64,000 nt of DNA from Acanthornis magna (Eukaryota; Chordata; Aves; Passeriformes; Acanthizidae), in assembly GCA_036785705.1 (NCBI GenBank), contig JAWUZG010000332.1, positions 3,782,001 to 3,846,000 of the forward strand. The letters run 5' to 3'. Made by a program: the position numbers and the translations under genes. Shown one piece after another: positions 1 to 11,776 of this stretch. Each line of letters starts with the position of its first letter. Position 1 is the first letter of the stretch. Under the pieces are notes generated by a model. It was not told the origin of the DNA, made no database searches, and saw only the letters and a program-made list of their open reading frames with translations.

Positions 1-845
1 GGCATCTTTTCCATTTGGTTTTTTTATTTTTTTTACTTCTGCTGTCCATCCTCCAAGCTTTCTTTCTTTTTTTTTTTTAACGTAAAAAAGTTATTCCCTC
101 ATCTGTCAGTGCAACATCCTCTAGGATATTTGTGGTCTTCCAGGAAAGGTAGACAGGACTGGAATAACTAATGCCAAAAATTGCCCATGGCAAGGGAGTG
201 AAATCCTTTTTTTCAAGACAGACCCCATCCAGACTTTTTTCACACACCTCACAGCACACCACAAGGGTATAAATCCCAACTTTTTCTTTTCCAGGTGATC
301 TTTCAGGCCAAGTAGCAGAGGGCAGGGTTTTGCCCTCCAGGTGGGGCTCAGCCCTGGCACAGCCCACCGGGGTTCCGGTGCCGCGTGGCATCCGCACTGT
401 CCCGCAGGTCCGAGCCCCCGGCACCCCGGCATTTAGGGAACTCCATGGGGTTGGCTTTCACCGTGTCCTCAATTTGGATCCCCAGGGCAGAAAAATTAGG
501 ACTTTCTCAGTTAAAGAAAAAACCAAAAGTGAAGCAAAATCTCTGGAGAGTTGTGTTTCCCCACAGCAGTGACGGCCCCTCAGCACCCACTTCTGTTCAG
601 CCAGTACCCCTGGGTCAGTCCTGCTGGGTTTTTAGCCATCTTGACCTCATGTTTGCAAATATTATTGGTAATATAATGCTCTATGTACAAATGTCTGTGT
701 GGCTCATGTGTATGTTTCTGTGGTTCAAGTCAGCCACAGACTTCTGGAATTTCATTGTACTTTGGTTAAATGTTGGACTTTTAACTCTTCTACTGTATGG
801 CTTCTTGATTTCTCTTGTCCGATGTGGACCAACTCTATTTTTGGA

Positions 846-867
846 AATAAATAAGCATGTAAATAAA
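846..867 (+). terminator. Paired poly(A) signals
   Basis: AATAAA occurs at 846-851 and again at 862-867, 16 bp apart, in T-rich sequence. This arrangement is typical of a used or alternative mRNA 3' end on the plus strand. No cleavage site can be fixed from sequence alone. Confidence 0.4.
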
Positions 868-934
868 ATGAATGGGTTTATGCCACTTACAAGAAAATGC
901 TTTATTTAAAATATACACTCAGTCTTGTATATTT

Positions 935-995
935 TATGGTATCTCAGGGAGCAGCCGAGGCTCAGGCCCCAGCAGCCTTGTGCTGAGATACCATA
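935..995. repeat. Perfect 13-bp inverted repeat (hairpin, 61 nt overall)
   Basis: The left arm TATGGTATCTCAG (935-947) is the exact reverse complement of CTGAGATACCATA (983-995). Inside the 35-nt spacer a second 5-bp stem can form (AGGCT at 958-962 with AGCCT at 974-978), leaving an 11-nt terminal loop. The overall size resembles a pre-miRNA, but it could equally be a UTR structural element or a remnant of a tiny inverted-repeat transposon. Confidence 0.75.
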
Positions 996-1302
996 TTATG
1001 TACAAATTCACTTCCAAGTGCTTTTGGAAGCTTCCCATCTCCTGAGCCAAACCCCCATAGGACCAGCCTTGCAGAGGAGGGAGGGGGGAGTCCAGGAACA
1101 CGTAGTATAAGGGGAGTAAAGGAAAGACACGTGACTTTCCTCTCAACACAAGGCTTCTGGTTTGAGGTGTCCGGGTGCCAGAGACACTGCCGGGTGCAGG
1201 GATGCCATGGGTCGGTTCTCAGCTCCTGCTTGGGAGCACGTGGCAATCAGGAGCACGATGACATCTTTTTTTTTTTTCTTTTTTTTTTTTTTAATTCTCC
1301 AT

Positions 1303-1380
1303 ATAAACCAATATTTACCAGTAATCCTGTGTTTCTGTTTTTGTTTTTTGGCAGACTTTTACCAGTAAATATCGGTTTAT
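1303..1380. repeat. 16-bp near-perfect inverted repeat (hairpin, 78 nt overall)
   Basis: The left arm ATAAACCAATATTTAC (1303-1318) pairs with GTAAATATCGGTTTAT (1365-1380) at 15 of 16 positions; the only mismatch is A1310 opposite C1373. The 46-nt loop is T-rich. It lies about 370 bp from the 935-995 hairpin in the same UTR-like stretch. Confidence 0.75.
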
Positions 1381-3068
1381 TCCTGAAACCAGAAGCCCTA
1401 AACATACCTTTGTTTATAAGGTCAGTTGGCATTTTGTCTCTCTCATTCCCCACTCCCCCCAGTACAACCCAGCAGGTGGTTGAAAGGTACCGAGTTCTCT
1501 TTCTAGTTTTCCTGCTCTGCATCTCTGGGAACTGGAGCCCGCAGGACCTAGAGCCTTCTGTTGGTAATGTAGACCCAAGTTTACAAATTATTCTTTTACC
1601 ATTTTAAATCCTGCTTTTATGGACAGAGGTGTTCCCACCTGCCCACCACGGGAACTGGTAGAAGCCCCTAAATTGCTCCTCCTCTCCGAAGCCTGCGGGT
1701 AGGTCTCTCACTAGCATCTTCAGGCTTGGGGCTGAGAAAATAATTCATCCCAAAATAAACACTGAAAACTGCCATTCCTGGTTTACAGTGAGCAGGACTG
1801 GGGGAGGGAAGGGTGGGAAAGGAGTTTGAAACTTATTTTCCCCCCCTTTTTTTTTTAGAAAGCAAATGTGATGTGGGGAGGAGGGAGAGAATGTGAACGT
1901 GGCCCTTCCTATCTCATTGTAAACTCTTCCTCTGAGGCTGGGAAAAAGGGCAAGTGAAAAATCTGATCCTTAAAAGGACATCACTGGGTGTCTGAGACCC
2001 CCAAAGCAGCTGGCGATTTTTAAGGACTCAAATTGCTTTTGGTTTATCCCAAGACCAATTGACTTGGGAGTGTTGAAGCCTCGTTTTTCCCCACAAGTAT
2101 CTGCCACCCAAACACTGCACCTTTTTTTAATGCCCCAGAAATAGAGAACCTGACGAGGGATAGAAAATGAGTTGTCTGCATGGTCCCAGCCAATATTTTT
2201 TCCCCGATTTTTTTTCTCCCAAGCAAACAAAATGCAAAAAAAAACCCCAAACCAAAACTCATCCCTGTCCCCCCCAAAAACATAACCTCCTAAAATAGCA
2301 AGTCAAAGAGGATCTCACACGCCCAGTCTGGTTTTGTCGTATGTGGTTGGCACGGGTCTTTTTGGCATAGCTGCAGCCCAACTATGTCCCTTTAAGGAGC
2401 ACCGTGGCTCATTTCCTCCTCATGACCCCCTCGTTTCCTCCTCATGAACCCCGAGCTGAGGGTTTTGGCGTTCCTGAGAGCAGATCGAAGCTCCTGCAGC
2501 CTTAGTTGGAGTCCAGAATGAGGGGAGCCCTTCCAGCTGTGCACTTTGAGCTGAAAACTACCTTTCCTCCCCTTTTGCAGCCTGGGTGGTTCTGATTGCT
2601 GGCAGTTCTGTAATACAACCTTAATCTGAGCAGTTGAGGCTGGTCCTACCTTATCTTCAGACGTCTTGCGGAGGACTCCTGTTACCAGTTTGGTACTCAA
2701 AAGCTACACCCCACCATCAGAAGTCACTTTTTGTTTTTTCCAAAGGCAGTGATAGCTCACCCTCTCTAGCTCTTATGGAAAGCCTGATAATTGCAATGCA
2801 ACTTTCTAATAAATTGTTCATATATTCATAATTCCGTTGCAATCCCAAATTGGAGAAGAGATCTGTTAAAGGTATATATTAGTCTAGATTTTTCTTATTG
2901 TAAATACTGTAATTTTATAATACTGTCAATATTTTATTAACTTAGAAATATTTAACAGAGTTTAATCTATGGTAGTTGATTTATTTATAGGTTTATGTTG
3001 CAGCCAATTACATTCTAATGTAAGATTAACTTTCAGCATGTAAACTTTGAGTGAATATATCTTTGGAA

Positions 3069-3100
3069 AGATTAAGAGAGAAAACTCTCACTCTTAATCT
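3069..3100. repeat. Perfect 10-bp stem-loop
   Basis: AGATTAAGAG (3069-3078) and CTCTTAATCT (3091-3100) are perfect reverse complements with a 12-nt loop. It lies in AT-rich UTR-like sequence. Its function is unknown. Confidence 0.7.
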
Positions 3101-3961
3101 GTAATATTTATCCCCAGTTCCCAGTTGGGAATTATTTAACAAAATATTGGGAGGTTTTGAGAACTCATTAATCTAATAACTGCAGTTGGATTTGAAAACT
3201 TGAATTTTGAGATGTACCTGGCTCTTTGACCCTGTGAACAAGTTTGTTTCAGTACCTGACCTCTCTAGCACAGAAGTCTTTATTTTGAGCAAAGGGACAC
3301 TGTCAGATCAATTTTAGATTCTTGCTTTTGGGGGGGAAAAAAATGCGAAATGCAGCCCTGTGGCATGTGCGTTAATTCCTTTTGGATCGCAAGGGGAACA
3401 GCTCCTCTCCTGAGGATTTGGGTCCCTGGCCAGAGCAGCTCCATCCCTGCAGCCGGGCAGGGGCGGAACTCCAGCCGCTCGAGGGGTCTCGGCAGCCGCG
3501 GTGTTCCCGCGGTCCTGCCGGGCCTGGCACCAGCTGCAGTCGGAGCTCACGGAGATGGGCAAAAGTGCACCAAGTCTAAAACTTGACAATTTTTGACCAA
3601 AGTTTTTGCTTTTGAAAAATTGAAATCTCTCTCTCTCTTTTCACCTGATGGTGTCCCTTTAGCATCATAAAGATGTTCACGTTTTCTGAAAACCACGAGA
3701 AGTGATTTTCTTTTCAAGGCAAGGGAGAATTGGTCTGTCATGTGTTTGCAACACAACTTGCATAAAAATACCAAAAATACCTCGAGGGTTTTCACAAGCG
3801 TTGGTATTTTTTGAGTGTAAAAGTTAATCTTGATTAGAGATGTGCCAATCTTTACTGCTTTCCTGTAGTGTTGTTACACTTAGGCATTTCAGTTCACTTA
3901 CAAATATATACTGTAACAGTATACTTTGTACAGATTTATTTAAAATTTATTTGAAAACTGA

Positions 3962-3983
3962 AATAAAGTAGGCAGAAAATAAA
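3962..3983 (+). terminator. Paired poly(A) signals at the end of an AT-rich block
   Basis: AATAAA at 3962-3967 and 3978-3983 follows a strongly AT-rich stretch (3885-3960) and is followed by T-rich and GT-containing sequence. It is the best candidate for the distal end of the upstream gene's transcript. A further AATAAA near 4585 could be a still more distal site. Confidence 0.45.
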
Positions 3984-6900
3984 GATATTTATTTTTCATT
4001 TGACTATGTAAGAAGGTATCATTCTTTTGGTTTTAGTGCACTGGTGTACCAAGCCTCAGAACCACTGCTTTCTCCAGCTCATAGGATGCTTTTCCAGACT
4101 GTGGATACGTGTATGTGTACTGCTGTGTTGATAAGTAAATGCCAACGATGGAGTTCGTTGCTTTTATACATCCCAAAGAGAAGTTCTCCACCGTTCACTG
4201 TCTGTTTTCTGACCGAAAAGGCGTGTGTTTGTGAACAGTGTTCACGCGAGCTCTGCCATCCCACCCTCACATCAGCTCACACCAATGCCAGGATGGGAGG
4301 AGTTGCCTGCGTACCTTCCCCAAAACACCCCGGGCTGCAGTGGCATCGTCAGGGAGCAGTTCAAACCTGTGTCCTTTGGGCTTTGTGTAAAGCAAATGCA
4401 GAACAAGAAAAAATCGAGATGTTAAATCCATTAGAAAACCAATTCCTTATTGTACAGTAGTATGGAGATCTCTAGTCAACCTGCCATTAATAATAGATTC
4501 TTATTTTTTGAATGATCTATTTAAAAGAACAGCAAGCATTGTATTTGCTAGTAAATCTGAAGTGTTTACATGGAATTACTAAATAAATTATTTGATCTAA
4601 GATGGCTCTTATCAGTGCTGATTTTTAATAATGGAAATTTATTTTGGCAGCTGCTTTTTTAGTTCGTGCTGTTCTTTAAAATCTTCCAAAGCAGGTTTTT
4701 TTTTTCACTGCATCCTTTTGGTTCAGATTAAGTTCTGAGGAAGAGGCAGAGCACGCCTCTACCTGCAAGGCCTGACAGGAGTGCTAACTCACATTTTCCA
4801 ACCCCTTCCCTGAGGCTGTCCCTTCACATCCCAAACAGCTGAGATGGAGCAGGATGCTCTGAGCCCAGAGCCCTGCAGCACTCACTGCTGCTCACCTGCC
4901 ATTCTCACCGGGCCTAGGCCTGGGGCCTGGAGAGACAGGATGGGGTTTTTTAGCAGAAGGCTTTGGGATAGAAGTAAAACATCATCCTGAGAGGTAATGA
5001 GCTGTCAAACTCAGCTCCAGCGAGGCTTAGTCCTGCTTCCTGCTGTTCCAAGGCTGCCGGAACACCCTGTGCTCCCAGCCCTGTTCCCTGCTCAGGACCT
5101 GTGGGTCCGTGGGCAGTCGCCAGAGGCTGAAGCAGATGAGGGCTTTGGATCACCGGCAAGGCCAAAGGCAAATTCAGGGGCTCCCACCCCTTGCCAGCCC
5201 CAGGGGCTGCTCTCTGACGTGGGGCAGCCGGCGGTGCAGCCCCCAAAGCTCCCCGGTGCTCCGGGGATGGAGGATGGAGGATGCCGCCCTGCCTTGGGGC
5301 TCCCGCCCAGGGTGGAGGGGCTGCAGGTGGAGAGCGGCAGGAGGGAGAGGCTGGATGCAGAAATCCCTGCACCAGGAGCAGCAGCAAGAGCAGGCAGGCG
5401 TTGCAAATGCCGAGTCTGGCCACACCGTGTCCCCCTCCAAGCGCCGCAGACGCCGCTGCTCTGCCGGCGCTCAAACCTGGGCAAAATGAAGCCATCAATA
5501 ATGCACCTGTCCCCGCATTCCCCGCTCCGGGCTGGCGCGGACGAGCGCTGAGTCACCCCATGTTTAATTCAATGCTCTCAGCGCCACAGCCCTGGCTACA
5601 AACCCATCCAGTGCTTACATTATGCACTAGCTGAAATTTTTGTTGGACGTGGATTGCACGCTTCATGTTCAGGGCTGGATTCCCGTCCCGCTCTGCTGGC
5701 TGGGGAGGGGTGAGCCCGGACCCTGCTCCACGTACATGGACAGCGTCTTCCCCAGCCTTCCCCTGCCCCTTCCCTCTCCCCTCGCCCTCATTAGAAAGGT
5801 CTGAGATATCCATCCCTGGGCCTGCAGCATAGCCCCAGCTCTCCCTGAGCCTTTCATCCCAGCAGCTCACCCATTAGACCACTCTGTTTCCACTGGAAAT
5901 TATTCTGCTCTCACTTATTCCTCTGAATAGCATTTTAACACACATCTTTATCTCCTTTCTGAGCTAGCCTATGGTTATGAGCAGTATATTCCTAGAAATT
6001 TGCTTTCTGGTTTGGGGGGAATTGAGCACACTGATGAAATGGCTCCATTTGTCTGAGAAACATCAGGAAACTTATCTGGGCCAGGTGCTTCTCCAAGCTG
6101 ATATGCACTGGCCAATGGTTGGTGCTTGACAAGAAGCAGGAAACAGCTGCTCTACACCTTGTCAAGCCATGAGAGGCCCTTATTTGGGAAGAAAATACTT
6201 CCTCTCTAGCTTAAATTCCCACTCCAAACCCAACACGCTCTTAACAGCACATGGGAACAACCCTCAGCATTGATCCCACTGCCTCTCTAGTCTCCAATGC
6301 TCAGTTTAATGCTTAAAGCAAAAACCAAACTGAAATGTCAGACAAAAACACTGATCACAAAGTTTTGGGTTTCATAATTGCTCAGGTTTGTTTGTAATGG
6401 ATGGGGCAATGCTCTAGTAACTCAGATATGGAGCATCCTGAGCTGGCCTGGCCTCACAGGATGGCTCCCAACCAAAGCAATTCCTTCCACGCTGGTTTGC
6501 TTGGCATTGCAGAGAACCTGTGACTTTTCTGGGAATTGGCTAAAGTAGGTTATTCAAGATAAGACACAATGCCCCAGGGTGGCATTCCTGACCTAGGGAA
6601 ACAGAGAAGGTATTTTTGCTGCTTCCACCACTGCTGCTCACATGGAGAAGTGACTCAAAAGCCAACTGGTAGCTGCCCAATCCTTTCCAGTCCTGCCATG
6701 TGGGTGTTGGGATTAGAGGCTGCTCTGGATTTCCAGGAATGTATAATTGCAATGAAGAGGCATAGACATGAACTTGATCTGTCTCCTAAGAGCTTCTCTT
6801 TCAACCCAGCAGAGCATGGGAACTGTAAAAGGAATACTTGAATTATGTTGTCCTGGATTTGTTTCTCCAAGTCTAAAATATGGAGATGCTGAAAGTGGGG

Positions 6901-7886
6901 AATTTTATAACTTACCCAACATCCAAGTTGGCCTGGGAATCAAAAGCTGTGGCAAGGACAGAGGGTTTTTCTGCTGCCAGATGAGGAGGAAGGCAGCGTG
7001 ACTCTTGGGGAGCCATTGCTCTGCACCCCCTGGGCAGGCTGGGACACAGAAGTGTCCAGAGCCTTCGGAGGCAGCTGCCTGTCCCCGGGCTGCCATCAGA
7101 CAGGGACTGCTGGGGGAGCTGTCTCTGTGAGCAGCCAAAGCTCAGTGCCAAGGGATGCCTGGAAGATCTTGATCCCGACAAGGATGCCCTGGGAGAGTCT
7201 TAAACACAGTGAGAAAGAGGAAAGGGCTGGTTTTGAACAGCAAAGCCCAGCTCAGTCCTACTGACCCTATAACAGATGCTTGCTTCCCTGTGCCTCCCTT
7301 TCTCTCCCTCCCAGAAGTGTCTCCTTGAGCCAGCCTGCATCTATCACTGCCAGAGCAAATGCTTCCAGGACTGACCAGACGGACTGAACTGGATTAAAAC
7401 TGGAAGCAGGAGAAGCCCAAAACACCTCTCCCTGCCCTGCCATGCGAGACAGTAACAACAGCTGTAACTTCCACCACAGCTCACAGCCTGCAAGGATTCC
7501 CAGTTGAGGCTGTTCATCTTGGTCATGGAATGAACCTGCAGTGTATCTCCCAGGGATGCTCATGGAAATGCACCTTGCCACGCTTTGCATGCTGCTCTGG
7601 CTGAGGGGTGGAACGACATCCTGACCATCAATCACGAGGGCAGTCAGAGGCCCAGTGTAGCTGCTGTGCTCCTATAAGCACAGGAGGAGCTGCTTCACCC
7701 CAGAGCAAGCAGTTCCTGCTCTTACAGGGTCCCTAAAGCTTTTATGAGTGACGGAGGTCAGATTTGCCCCCATCAGCTGGTGATGCTCCCCCTTACTTTG
7801 CCAGTCAGTGAATCTATCCCAAGATAATCCCATGCTGCTGAAAGATCCTGTTGCTCCTCCAAAAAAATCACCTCTAGCAGCAATAG

Positions 7887-8045
7887 AGAAGCTGTAGCTG
7901 CCCCATCCCCAGGAGTGTTCCAGGCCAGGCTGGATGGGGCTTGGAGCAACCGGGGATAGTGGCAGGTGTCCCTGCCCATGGTAGGGAGGGAGCAAGATGA
8001 GTTTAAGGTCCCTTCAAAACCCAAACCATTCCATGATTCCATGAA
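7887..8045 (+). mobile_element. CR1 LINE fragment (3' end)
   Basis: The sequence runs from an 'agaagctgtagctgcccca' core through 'ggatggggcttggagcaacc' to a 3' end containing 'aaaccattccatgattcca'. This is the canonical avian CR1 3' terminus with its ATTCYRTG-like repeat. It is heavily 5'-truncated, as most CR1 copies are, so no reverse transcriptase is present. The 5' boundary is approximate. Confidence 0.85.
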
Positions 8046-11000
8046 TAGCAAACACTTTCCCTCTAGTTGGTGGTTCCCCCCATCCTGTGAGGGTTTGCCC
8101 TGGCTCACAGCAAACACTGATGTCCCCAAAGACTTTGTGACCAACACATTGCTTTGACCAGAGGCTGCAAGAAAGGAGTGTGCATCCAAAATCCCACAGC
8201 CCAGACCCGTGGTGGAGGTGCAGCACCAAGGGGCTGCAGGCACCTCTTCCCTGTGCGAAGCACTCTGAAAGTGACGTCCTGTGCAGGACAAGCTGAGTCC
8301 CATGTGGGGAGCAGCAGGGACGTAGGGAATCCCTGTGCCCAGCTTCAGTGTTCCCTGGCCCTGCTTCTTCTCCCAATGGCCCATGGCACTAAGTGCTCCG
8401 AATCTTGCATTTTCTGTGGTGAATTTCCCTTCATTTTCAGCCTGCAGCTCAAGGATTTCTCAGCAAGCTGCTGCTTCTCTGTGATGGAATTAGTGACAGT
8501 GGGGACAGCAACAGTAATTATTCAGTGACCTATAAATGACCTTTTGATTTTAAAAATCCATGGCTCTACTAAGAGCTAAACATTCATGAACCGAAAGAAA
8601 TTCCTGAAGCACCAGCATTTGGGCAATAGCAAAGCACCTGGGAAGGTGAACAAGGAGGGAGCAGCCCCAGAAAGTGTCTCAGTGAGTGAAGGATCCTGTT
8701 TGGAACCAGGACATGTACCCTTGAGTCCTGCTGGTATCACAGCCAGGGGACTGCCTGTGTGCCTCCATGGGCCGTGCTGTCCCTATCCAAGTGCTAGGAC
8801 ACAAGGATCCCTGGCATGGCCTGTGCAGCCCCTGACTGCAAGAGCAGCCCATCCATGGCTTTTTGGGAAGCGGGAGGGATCATCCAGTCCATCCCCCAAA
8901 ACAGCTGTGGGTACATGGCTGTTGGATGTGAACTGCTGGTGGGAACATCTGGCCACCACCACTGCCCCATTTGTCAGTCTTAAGGCCACCAAACCTTATT
9001 GCCTGTGTGTTGGCACAAAGCTGGCACCACCCTTGGCCCCAGCAGGAGATGCCATAAGGAACAGACAGGAAAGAGACCTTCCCAACTCCCATGGTCTCTT
9101 GGTCTGCCTGCAGACCACCAGCTCCCAGTGCCACTGAACTGGGAACATGCTGGGCAGGCTCTCCTGAGCTATGCTGGCCCTCACACAGACTCACTTCCTA
9201 CAATGTGCTCTTCTGCCCTGCTTTTGGCCATGATGGGTAGTGGGATGCTTGATGAGCTTCTTGGGAGATCCCACCTGCTGCCTGAGCCCCTCTGGCAAGG
9301 AGGAGATGAACCTTGGACTGAGGAACTGGTGACCTATGTGTCTCCCAGTTGCTCAGCCCCTACTGAAAGGGAAATCTCAGTCTCCTAGGGATGGGTCAGG
9401 AAACCAGATGAAGGATAAATTTCTGGTGGTTTTTTTGTTTCATACCACAAATGTGTCCAGAGAGGCTTCTCATGGACTCCCAGGCCAGGATCCCAGCTCC
9501 CCTCTAAGCCTCAGCCCTGTCCTGCCAGGAACATCCAGGTCAGGTCCTTGCCAAATGAGCAGAGCAGGTGGCTCCTGAACTCCCTTGCCGGTGGTTGGAA
9601 AAGGTGCAGCCTGAGCCCTGGTGATGGGCAGACACACACAGACACTGCCTGGGACCTGGGACCGCTGGACCTGAGTGAGGAGACCCAAATCACCATTGCT
9701 GAGTGAAGCACCTCTCAGCCTCCTCAGAATGTGGTGCCTGAGGAAGAGGAGGATGAGGAAGGCAGTGCAGTGCTGGGCCCCTCTGGTGCAGAGCTGGATT
9801 GGGGCTCCACTTCAGTCAGAGCAGAACTGGCTTTTTGCCTTTTTCACCTTCCAGTTGTGCCCCCTGAGGTCTTTCTGCCCAGACAGATCCTTGACACAAA
9901 ATGAGAATCAGTGATTCAGAAAAACACACACCATCTGTGGAGCAGTGTCATGGCAGAGACCACTTCACACATGTGAGCCCTCGACAGACCTGCTCCTTGG
10001 GGAAAAGCACAGTTAGCTGCAATTTTTTTTAATGACACTGCTATTTTGAAAGGAATAACTCATTGCTTCCTGTGCATGCCCGGCATGTGGGCTTTGAGCT
10101 CAAGTAGAATATTAATACTAATTATCTACAACCCCTCTGACAGCAGCCAGTGCCAGGAGGGGACACCCACAGGTGTCAGCCCAGGGCAGCAGCCTCTGCC
10201 TCTGCCCTATCTCTCCACACACCTGTATTTCACCAGCCAAGCCTTTACTCAGCACCTTTCCTTCACCTGAGAGGTCTCCAGGGCTGTCCTTGGGCTCAGG
10301 GACTAGCCCTCCACGAGGCTGCAGGAAGCACATTTTCCCAGGGTGGAGCCATGTCCCAACATCTGCCCAAGAAGCTTGGCTAAAAATGCTTCTCTGTCTA
10401 TTCTAGAAAAGCTGGTTTCCTGCTCAAAACAGTGTGGTGATACTCACCTAATGTCCCCACAGGAACATTTGGCTTAAATAGCTTTGAAATGAGGTAGAAA
10501 GTGGATTTCCCTCTCACTTTAGCAGGTAATCCTGAGCAAGCCATGTGCAAACCCAGCACTCCTAACCTCAGCACAGGGTGCCCCAGGAAGATGTGGAGAG
10601 GGAAGGAAAGGTGTGGGTTGGGGGTGAGAGGAGATGGAGGCAATCCAGAGCTTTGGTTCTCCCAAACATTGGAGAAGGGAAGAGATGACCAGCAGGTCTT
10701 GCCCTCCAACCCCTGACAACTGCAGGGTTTCCTGCCCTCACCTCCTGACCTTCGGCAGCTGGATTTGGCTCTCCTGAGGTGCCTGTGTCTTTTTCAACTC
10801 TGCCTCCGTTCAGCTTTTCTTTAATCCTTTTCTTTTTTCTGCTTTTTAAACCTTTTTCTCCAATTTCAGCATCTCTAAAGGATGAGTGAAGCCAACTGCT
10901 GTGAGTTCTGCTGTCAAACAGTTATTTACTAAGCACCAAACCATACTGTTGTGAGTATTGAAAAAATACATATCAGAGCTTTTCAGGTCTCTAATCCAGC

Positions 11001-11540
11001 CAAGCACAAAGGATTTGAGGATTTCAGCAGTTCCTGGGCAATCCTGAGCTCTTCTTCCAACCAGACATACAAAACCATGAGCACAAAGATCCACCGAAGT
11101 TGTGTCCAAACCCAACAGAATCCAAATGAAACCATCACCACACCTTCTCTGCACCTGCTTTCCCAACACTTCCTGACAGGAATGGGGCCTTCCTTTTTCT
11201 TCCCAACTGATTTTGGCTGGCACAGAGGTTTCTCATCGGTGCATGAAGACTACACGAGCTGCAAAAGCTTCAGCCCATCAAAATGACCCCAGCACAAATG
11301 CAATGCACTTTAATTCTGCCCAGATCTTCTACCACTCCCTGACACTTTGAATGGTTGTGAGAGTAAATAAAATGCTCATTTTTTTTTAATAAATCCCTGA
11401 GAAAAGTACAAATCCATTTACGAGATTTATGTTTGATACAATCAGGCTCCAAGCCTGGGAAGGTGGAAGTGGCAATACTTTCCTGTGCAGCCTTTTAGAT
11501 TAATCAGCTATAAAATACTGTGGGTTTAGTGGACAATTCT

Positions 11541-11776
11541 CTAGGGGTTGCATTGGCATTCACAAAAACCAGGTTCTTCTCCCAGAGGGTGGTCAGGCAC
11601 TGAACAGATTCCCCAGGGCAGTGTCATGACCCCAAGCCTGACAGAGCTCGAGGAGCTGTGGGACAACACTCTCAGGCACAGGGTGACATTATTGGGGTGT
11701 CTATGCAAGGCCAGGAGTTGGATTTGATGATCCTTGTGGGTCCCTTCCAACTCAGCATATTCTCTGATTCTATGAG
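11541..11776 (+). mobile_element. CR1 LINE fragment (3' end, second subfamily)
   Basis: The order 'cccagagggtggtcaggcac', 'aggagttggatttgatgatc', 'cttgtgggtcccttccaact' and a terminal 'tctctgattctatga' matches the plus-oriented 3' end of CR1. The internal wording differs from the copies at 7.9 and 19.9 kb and resembles the copy at 38.7-38.96 kb, suggesting the same subfamily. Not protein-coding. Confidence 0.85.

Larger units (their letters stand above)
1..4660 (+). other. AT-rich 3'-UTR-like region, probably the tail of an upstream gene (PURA or IGIP by synteny)
   Basis: What is seen: long AT-rich, intron-free-looking sequence with AATAAA hexamers at 846-851, 862-867, 3962-3967 and 3978-3983, plus others near 1755, 2808 and 4585. 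No convincing reading frame is present, and GC content rises sharply after about 4.66 kb. Known: in vertebrates PURA and the tiny IGIP gene lie upstream of CYSTM1 on the same strand, and PURA is a single-exon gene with a long 3' UTR. Inference: this is the distal 3' UTR of one of them, read on the plus strand. I looked for the conserved IGIP peptide and did not find it. A GC/CpG-rich patch (3440-3555) and long T tracts (around 1267-1292) interrupt the AT-rich sequence. Confidence 0.45.

Noticed and set aside
4044..4460. 138-codon open frame after the poly(A) cluster, considered as IGIP
   Set aside because: It shows no similarity to the IGIP peptide I recall, and its composition is unremarkable.
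4950..5634. Four or more overlapping frames of 115-185 codons
   Set aside because: They overlap on both strands in GC-rich DNA, share no domain, and are best explained by low stop density.
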